NCBI GenBank assembly: GCA_040752215.1
Contig: JBFMEX010000026.1
Span: forward strand, 112,383 to 176,382
Reading direction: 5' to 3'
DNA from: JBFMEX01 sp040752215
Lineage (GTDB): Bacteria; Pseudomonadota; Alphaproteobacteria; Rhizobiales; Hyphomicrobiaceae
Length of the DNA stretch: 64,000 nt
The stretch's first letter is position 1. Each line of letters starts with the position of its first letter. This document shows, in pieces, positions 58,768 through 64,000 of the stretch. The position numbers and the translations under genes are program-made. The notes under the pieces were generated by a model. It worked only from the letters and a program-made list of their open reading frames with translations. It searched no databases and was not told the DNA's origin.

Positions 58768-59952
58768 TCATGTGTGGGCTGCGAGGCGGTCAAATCCGGC
58801 AGCAAGATCGGCCTTGAGGTCCTCGACGGCCTCGAGGCCGATGTGGAGGCGCAAAGCCGGGCCCTCGGCGCGCCATTGGGTGGCGGTGCGATAGCCGGCC
58901 GGATCGAAGGGCAGGATCAGGCTCTCGTAGCCGCCCCAAGAGTAGCCCATGCCGAACAGCGTGAGGCCGTCGAGCATGGCCGCGATGGCCTGCGGGGTCG
59001 CGGGTTTTAGCACGATCGAGAACAAGCCCGATGCGCCAGCATAGTCGCGCATCCAGATGGCGTGGCCGGGATGGCTCGCGAGCGCCGGGTGCAACACGCG
59101 CGCGACCTCCGGCCGGGCCGCGAGCCAGCGCGCAATGCGGATCGCGCTATTCTGATGGCGCTCGAGCCGGACGTCGAGCGTTCTGAGGCCGCGTAGCGCG
59201 AGGTACGTCTCCTCCGATCCCGGGCAGATGCCGAGCGCGTCCTTGGCCGCGAGCACGTACCGGCTCGCCCGCTCGTTGGCCGTTATCGAGCCGAGCATCG
59301 CGTCCGCGTGCCCGACGATGTACTTGGTGAGCGCGTGGACGACGACGTCGACGCCGTGGCCGAGCGGCTTGAAATAGAGTGGCGTGGCCCAGGTGTTGTC
59401 CATCACGTGCCACAGGCCGTGTGCGCGGGCGAGTTCGGAGATGGCGGGGATGTCCTGCATCTCGAACGTCTGCGAGCCGGGGCTCTCGGTGAAGACGAGC
59501 CGCGTCGTCGGGCGGACCAGACGGGCGAGGCCTGCTGTGTCGCACGGGTCGTAGTAGGTCGTCTCGACTCCGAGCCGCGCCAGCACACGATCGCACAGTC
59601 GGCGCGTCGGCTGGTAGACGGAATCGGTCATCAGGATGTGATCGCCGGCCTCGACGAAGGCGAGCAGCGTAGTGGAGATGGCGGCAAGACCGGACGGCGC
59701 CAGCACCGTTGCCACGCCGCCCTCGAGCGCGGTGAGCGCCTGCTCGAGATACTGGACTGTCGGCGTGCCCCGCCGTCCATAGGTGAACGGCTGGTCGCCC
59801 GAGTTCAGGCGGGCCACACTGTCGAACAGCACCGTGGAGCCACGGTAGACGGGGGGATTGACGAACCCGTGCGTGGCGGCGGGATCGCGCCCCTCGTGCA
59901 CGACGCGGGTCGCCGGTCGGTGCCGGGCCCCGGATTTGTCGTCGTCGGTCAT
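58768..59952 (-). CDS. metC: Cystathionine beta-lyase
   Basis: A 394-residue PLP enzyme of the Cys/Met metabolism family. FTYGRRGTPTVQYLEQALTALE near residue 56 is the typical start of the fold, MDNTWATPLYFKPL holds the PLP Asp (about D185), and HALTKYIVGHADAMLGS the Schiff-base lysine (about K210). MGYSWGGYESLI near residue 335 is characteristic of MetC. It splits cystathionine into homocysteine, pyruvate and ammonia. GTG at 59961 is an alternative start three codons upstream. It is divergent from the orphan binding protein. Confidence 0.92.
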   Translation of the reverse strand: MTDDDKSGARHRPATRVVHEGRDPAATHGFVNPPVYRGSTVLFDSVARLNSGDQPFTYGRRGTPTVQYLEQALTALEGGVATVLAPSGLAAISTTLLAFVEAGDHILMTDSVYQPTRRLCDRVLARLGVETTYYDPCDTAGLARLVRPTTRLVFTESPGSQTFEMQDIPAISELARAHGLWHVMDNTWATPLYFKPLGHGVDVVVHALTKYIVGHADAMLGSITANERASRYVLAAKDALGICPGSEETYLALRGLRTLDVRLERHQNSAIRIARWLAARPEVARVLHPALASHPGHAIWMRDYAGASGLFSIVLKPATPQAIAAMLDGLTLFGMGYSWGGYESLILPFDPAGYRTATQWRAEGPALRLHIGLEAVEDLKADLAAGFDRLAAHT

Positions 59953-60151
59953 CGGTTTCACTGGCCCCGCACTTCGGATCGCGCCCTTTGACGCAGGTCG
60001 GCGGCGCGGTCAAGGGGTTGACCGGGGGCGCTCCGGACGCGATGGGAGAGCCTATGCGCGCATCGGCGCGCCGACAAATGTGTCGATCGAACGAGGTTTC
60101 CGCGCGGCGCCGCACGGCGCCCGGGCCTCCTCCCACAGGAAGGAATCTTGA

Positions 60152-61183
60152 GTGCGAGGTGCCTCGGCAATCTTACGGCGTTTTGGATGGGCCATCGGGC
60201 TGCTCGCCGCATTGTGCGCGAGGCCGACTGAAGCCTCCGCGACGGCGACGACGCTGGAGACGGTGCGCGCGCGCGGCCACCTCGAGTGCGGCGTCAGCGA
60301 CGGCGTCGCCGGCTTCTCGACCGTCGACGAGCGGGGGCGCTGGTCCGGTCTCGACGTGGACCTTTGTCGCGCGCTGGCGGTGGCGGTGCTGGGCGACAGG
60401 AGCGCGGTCAAGCTGCGCCCGTTGCCGGTGGCCGACCGGTTCCGCGCGCTGGAGGCGGGCGAGGTCGACGTGCTGGCGCGAAACACGACCTGGACGCTGT
60501 CGCGCGACAGCGAACGGGGCGTGCGCTTCGTCGACGTGCTGTTCTACGATGGGCAGGGCTTTCTCGCCCCTCGCACTCATGCGCTGGCGAGCGCGCTCGA
60601 GCTGACGGGCGCCAAGGTCTGCGTGCTGGCGGGCGCCGGCGCGGAGGCGGCCCTGGCCGGCTTCTTCAACGCGCGCCGCATGCGCTACCAGCTCGTGGCG
60701 TCCGCGCATTGGGATGAGCTGGTGAGGCTCTACGAGAGCGGCGGCTGCACGGTGCTGAGCGCCGATATCTCCGCGCTGGCGTCCGCGCGCAGCCGGCTTT
60801 CACTGCCCTCCGATCACGTGCTGTTGCCCGAGATGGTCAGCAAGGAGCCGCTCGGTCCGTGGGTGCGGGCGAGCGACAGCCAGTGGTTCGCCATCGTGCG
60901 CTGGACGCTGAAGGTCCTGATTGCAGCCGAGGAACTCGGCATCAGCAGCACCAGCGTGGAGGCGATGCAAGCCGCCGGCAGCGAGGCGGTCGCGCGTCTG
61001 CTCGGCGGCGGGGCGGGCCTCGGGCTGGCTCCGGACTGGGCCTTGCAGATCGTGCGTCAGGTGGGAAGCTATGGCGAGCTTTACGAGCGCAGCCTCGGGC
61101 AGGGCTCGCCGCTCAAGCTGAAGCGCGGTCTCAACGACCTGTGGACCCGCGGCGGGCTGATGTACGCGCCACCGATACGATAG
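60152..61183 (+). CDS. Amino-acid ABC transporter substrate-binding protein (AapJ/BztA-like), orphan
   Basis: A 343-residue periplasmic binding protein with a signal peptide (cleavage near ASA-T, residue 31). TLETVRARGHLECGVSDGVAGFSTVD near residue 34, GRWSGLDVDLCRALAVAVLGD and NTTWTLSRDSERGVRF near residue 110 are the order seen in AapJ/BztA general amino-acid binding proteins. The late QIVRQVGSYGELYERSLG and RGLNDLWTRGGLMYAPPIR also match. GTG at 60152 has AAGGAA upstream. No permease or ATPase genes of this class follow, so it must work with components elsewhere or serve a sensing role. Confidence 0.9.
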   Translation: MRGASAILRRFGWAIGLLAALCARPTEASATATTLETVRARGHLECGVSDGVAGFSTVDERGRWSGLDVDLCRALAVAVLGDRSAVKLRPLPVADRFRALEAGEVDVLARNTTWTLSRDSERGVRFVDVLFYDGQGFLAPRTHALASALELTGAKVCVLAGAGAEAALAGFFNARRMRYQLVASAHWDELVRLYESGGCTVLSADISALASARSRLSLPSDHVLLPEMVSKEPLGPWVRASDSQWFAIVRWTLKVLIAAEELGISSTSVEAMQAAGSEAVARLLGGGAGLGLAPDWALQIVRQVGSYGELYERSLGQGSPLKLKRGLNDLWTRGGLMYAPPIR

Positions 61184-61269
61184 TCGGTCTCGGCTACTCA
61201 GACGCTGGACGCCACCTCGCCGGCAAGGCAATCTCCCGCCGCTGAGGGTCTGTCGGGGGGAGACGCCGC

Positions 61270-61881
61270 ATGGCGGGGCAGACGATCGAAATTGCGGGGC
61301 TCGCCGCGTGGATCGCGCTTTCGATGCCGTTCGCCGTTCTGGCGACGACGATCCTGCTCGCGGTGCGCCGGCGCCGAACGCGCCCGCTAACAGCCGCCGA
61401 AGCCGGCGCGACCGGTCGCTACGGCGTGCCGGTGGCGCCGCCGCCAGCCGCGGCGCCGTCACCGAAGCCTGTGGCGCTACCTGTGCCGGACGTTCCGTAC
61501 TATGCCGGGATCGACCCGGCCGAGCTCGCGCGCCGGCTGGCGGAGGCCGACCGCCGCGACGATGGTCGAGCCGCTGCACCCCTGCTGCTGGCGCTCGCGC
61601 GCCGGGCCCGTGCCGATGGCTCCGACCTCGTCGCCAGCGAGCACCTGCGCCGCTGCATCAGAACCGCGAGCAGCCTCGGCGAGCGGCGTGTGCATGCCGC
61701 AGCCCGGCTCGAGCTCGGCGATATCGCAGAGGCCGACGGCGACCTGACCACCGCCTGCGAGCATTGGCAAATGGCGCGTCAGCTGGCCGACGAGCTGGGG
61801 CTGGTCGACGAGGCCGCGGCTGCCGCGTCGCGCATGACCTCGCACGGTTGCCCGACGGACTGGGTGCTGAACGACTTCTGA
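61270..61881 (+). CDS. Membrane-anchored protein with helical repeat domain
   Basis: A 203-residue protein. A single N-terminal membrane helix (about residues 9-31) is followed by a basic, Pro/Ala-rich linker (about 36-75) and a C-terminal helical domain of about 120 residues. The segments AARLELGDIAEADGDLTTAC and EHWQMARQLADELG have the look of TPR-like helix pairs. The family is not recognised. It is convergent with the secreted protein behind it. Confidence 0.55.
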   Translation: MAGQTIEIAGLAAWIALSMPFAVLATTILLAVRRRRTRPLTAAEAGATGRYGVPVAPPPAAAPSPKPVALPVPDVPYYAGIDPAELARRLAEADRRDDGRAAAPLLLALARRARADGSDLVASEHLRRCIRTASSLGERRVHAAARLELGDIAEADGDLTTACEHWQMARQLADELGLVDEAAAAASRMTSHGCPTDWVLNDF

Positions 61882-61915
61882 GGTCCCGGACTCCCGCACG
61901 CGCCGGGCGGCGCGC

Positions 61916-62929
61916 CTACTGCATCATCACCTCGACCTGCGTCACGGCGCCGTTCTCGACGGAGAAATCGCGGCGGAACGCGCGGCCCTGCGACTTGGCG
62001 ATCGCGGTGTATGTGCCCGGTGCGAGATAGTGAGTCGGCAGCGCCCCGACGCTCTCCTTCACGATGACGCCGTCCGGAGTCTGCAGCACCCACTGCGTGT
62101 CGGGCAGCGCGTCGCCGCCGGACTTGGTGACGAGCTTCAGTGTGACCTTGGCCGCCGAATGGGCTACCGTCGCCTCGGTCAGCTTGCCGGCCTCCACCGT
62201 GACGTCGGCACGCACCACCGCATTGGCGTCGCCGTAGGCGGAGACCACGTGGTAGATGCCGGCGTTGAGGCGAATGATCAGCCCCGGCTTGACGCCGCTC
62301 ATCACCGTGGCGCGGTTTCCAGACTGATCGCGCTCGTCGGTCTGGATCTCGAAGCTGACCGAATTGGCGGGTGCCGGCTTGCCGCCGATCAGCGCAGAAA
62401 GCCTTAGCCCGCCGGCATTGAGTACGAACGGCTCCTTGCGGGTCGGCCCTCCGGTGACGCTGATCTTACGTGTGAGATGCGCGCGACCGAACGCGACGTT
62501 GACGATGTACGCGCCTGGCTTGAGCTTCAAGACCGGGCTCGCCTCCTTGTAGGTGCCGACGATCTTGGGCAGCTGGCGCGCATCCGCCGGATGGTCCTCG
62601 AACACGCGCCAGACCACGCCGCGATCGATCGGCTGGCCGTCGGCGGTCAGAAGCGCGACGAGGCGGACCTGCCCCATGTCGGCCGGCACCGGCTCTGCCG
62701 GCTCGGCCATGCGTGGCACGATGGTCGTGTTGGCACCGCCTCGCGTCCTGTCGGGATCGGGAACGGAGAGGTCCACCTGCCAGTCCGGTGGCGGCTGCTG
62801 CGCGTTTGCTCCCGAGGCGAGCACGAGCACGGCGAGCAGCGGCAAGGCGGCGCGCACCAGCCGCTCGTTGCGGCGGCATGGCGCGCAGCGTCCTTCAGCG
62901 GCAGGAGTTGATGTCGGCAGATCTCGCAT
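61916..62929 (-). CDS. Secreted protein with PEGA-like beta repeats
   Basis: A 337-residue protein with a signal peptide (VRAALPLLAVLVLASGANA, cleavage before QQPP near residue 43). The mature part contains several copies of a strand motif L-x-P/A-G-x-Y-x-V: LKPGAYIVNVAFG, LNAGIYHVVSAYG and LAPGTYTAIAKSQG, each followed by a beta strand and an xxAGxxx turn. This is a PEGA- or carboxypeptidase-regulatory-like repeat. In-frame starts at 62956 and 63001 also exist; GGGAGG lies before the chosen one. It probably shares a transcript with the neighbour upstream, whose stop lies 75 bases before it. Confidence 0.6.
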   Translation of the reverse strand: MRDLPTSTPAAEGRCAPCRRNERLVRAALPLLAVLVLASGANAQQPPPDWQVDLSVPDPDRTRGGANTTIVPRMAEPAEPVPADMGQVRLVALLTADGQPIDRGVVWRVFEDHPADARQLPKIVGTYKEASPVLKLKPGAYIVNVAFGRAHLTRKISVTGGPTRKEPFVLNAGGLRLSALIGGKPAPANSVSFEIQTDERDQSGNRATVMSGVKPGLIIRLNAGIYHVVSAYGDANAVVRADVTVEAGKLTEATVAHSAAKVTLKLVTKSGGDALPDTQWVLQTPDGVIVKESVGALPTHYLAPGTYTAIAKSQGRAFRRDFSVENGAVTQVEVMMQ

Positions 62930-63004
62930 GGCGTCTCGCAGGGCCCTCCCGACCATCAAGTACGCCGCGCTAGCGGCGCGGGCACCGGAGCAGGGGCCCA
63001 TCGC

Positions 63005-64000
63005 TCACTCTCGTCCGATCTCGACCACGCGCTGCTCGCCGGCCGCCAGCGTGATCGTGCGCTCGATCGGCGCCGAATCGGGACCGCAGCGAACATGATA
63101 CTGACCTGGCGCGAGGTCCGCCCGCGGATCCGGCTCGACCGTGCGCCACACGACGACCCCGCGTCCATCGCGCACCTCGCACAGCGCATCGGCAGCGGCG
63201 CGGCGGGCCGCCCCGCGATGCTGTAGGCGAATCGTGCCGGATTCGAGGCGCAGCGCGAGGTCGCGCTTCTCACCGGCCGCAAGCGCGATCTCGGACACGG
63301 CGCGCACGTTGTGGGCGCCGAGTGTGGCGGAGACGGAATACTTGCCCTCGGCCAGGATCAGCTCGGCGGCACCGGCGCCCGAGCGGGCGACGCGCTCCGG
63401 CGGCGTGGCCACGCGCGCGACTTCGATCGTGATGTCGCGATCGGCATCGGCGGCGCGGCCATTGACGACGACGGCCATAGTGAGGCGGGCGGCCGGCAGC
63501 ACCAGCGATCGGCGCACGGTGTCTCCGGCCGAGACGGCGATGCGGTCGCGGACCTCGGCCGTGCCGCTGCGGGCCTGGACGTAGTAGGTGCCGGTCGGCA
63601 GATGGAACGCCGGCCGGGGTGCCGCCGAACGTGCGACCTCACGGCGGCCACCGGGCGCATTGGGATCGTCCACGGCGACCACCACCAGAACCCGTTCGGC
63701 CGGCGGGCCCTGTGCGGCGGCCTGCACCACGAGCTCGAGCCGGCCGGCGCCGGGCAGAAGCTCGACCATCTGGGTCGTGCCTGCCGCTGCGGTGATCGTC
63801 TTGGCGATCTGGGTGTGACCGAGCTCGGCCGCGACGCGATAGCTGCCGGCGGGCACGAGGATCTGCGGGTTCGCGGCGCGCGACAGCCAGAGTGGCAGCC
63901 GGTCGCCGGCAGAGGCGGCATCGCCGGCCGCCGCCTCGGCGAGCGTCACCAGGACGTTGCCTGGCTCGGAGCTACCGGCGGCGCCCTGGGGGGCGATCTT
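63005..64000 (-). CDS. Protein with tandem PEGA-like repeats, N-terminus beyond window
   Basis: The frame is open to the right window edge, so only the C-terminal 331 residues are seen and the apparent GTG at 63949 is not the start. At least four repeats of the same kind as in the neighbouring gene are present: VPAGSYRVAAELG, LPTGTYYVQARSG, LAEGKYSVSATLG and LAPGQYHVRC, each followed by an I-x-V-x-AG strand. In alphaproteobacteria such repeats often follow a von Willebrand A domain; whether one lies outside the window is unknown. Confidence 0.6.
   Translation of the reverse strand, partial: KIAPQGAAGSSEPGNVLVTLAEAAAGDAASAGDRLPLWLSRAANPQILVPAGSYRVAAELGHTQIAKTITAAAGTTQMVELLPGAGRLELVVQAAAQGPPAERVLVVVAVDDPNAPGGRREVARSAAPRPAFHLPTGTYYVQARSGTAEVRDRIAVSAGDTVRRSLVLPAARLTMAVVVNGRAADADRDITIEVARVATPPERVARSGAGAAELILAEGKYSVSATLGAHNVRAVSEIALAAGEKRDLALRLESGTIRLQHRGAARRAAADALCEVRDGRGVVVWRTVEPDPRADLAPGQYHVRCGPDSAPIERTITLAAGEQRVVEIGRE

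Overview
The window is a G+C-rich chromosomal segment from what looks like an alphaproteobacterium, probably Hyphomicrobiales (Rhizobiales). That placement is an inference from gene content and order: a NUDIX/DUF6111/CCA-nucleotidyltransferase cluster with overlapping starts and stops, an EipB-type (DUF1849) envelope protein, HvrA-type H-NS, a GcvR-like ACT protein, a COG3146 acyltransferase, methylmalonyl-CoA mutase, and Tct and Liv uptake systems. I saw no rRNA, tRNA, CRISPR array, complete insertion sequence or prophage.

Layout. 1-6 kb: the 3' part of a phosphate permease, a secreted lysozyme-fold-like protein, and the NUDIX-DUF6111-cca operon. 6-15 kb: an H-NS-like regulator, a MacA/MacB-type efflux operon whose adaptor carries an extra helical insertion, a Fe/Mn superoxide dismutase, a small cytochrome c and a HerA-like ATPase. 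15-21 kb: methylmalonyl-CoA mutase, with the two subunit genes separated by a small membrane protein and a Uma2-type nuclease, followed by a lower-G+C HEPN-like gene. 21-31 kb: a lipoprotein, a MarR/OmpR/EnvZ-type regulatory operon divergent from ilvE, a PYROXD2-like oxidoreductase, a flavin reductase, ArfB, a hydroxypyruvate-isomerase-like protein and a CbiX-like chelatase.

31.6-43.1 kb is the most distinctive region: a complete type I secretion locus on the + strand. It holds a TolC-like outer-membrane channel, a 1366-residue Gly/Ala/Asn/Ser/Thr-rich protein, a 603-residue partner protein, a PrtD-type ABC exporter and an HlyD-type adaptor. The large protein consists of three tandem modules whose spacing is exactly 444, 444 and 445 codons although their sequences have diverged. 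The partner contains its own duplicated unit of about 148 residues. Neither shows RTX calcium-binding nonapeptides. I infer that this is a dedicated exporter for a surface or matrix protein pair, and it is the best candidate here for an undescribed system.

43-64 kb: HIT protein, acyltransferase, GcvR-like protein, TctA-TctC-TctB tricarboxylate uptake genes, glycerophosphodiesterase, RidA, EipB, a cold-shock-like small protein preceded by a potentially switchable hairpin cluster, an intramembrane site-2 protease with CBS domains, a branched-chain amino-acid-type ABC importer (livG-livF-SBP-livH-livM), cystathionine beta-lyase, an orphan amino-acid-binding protein, and at the right edge two secreted proteins built from repeated PEGA-like strands, the last cut by the window end.
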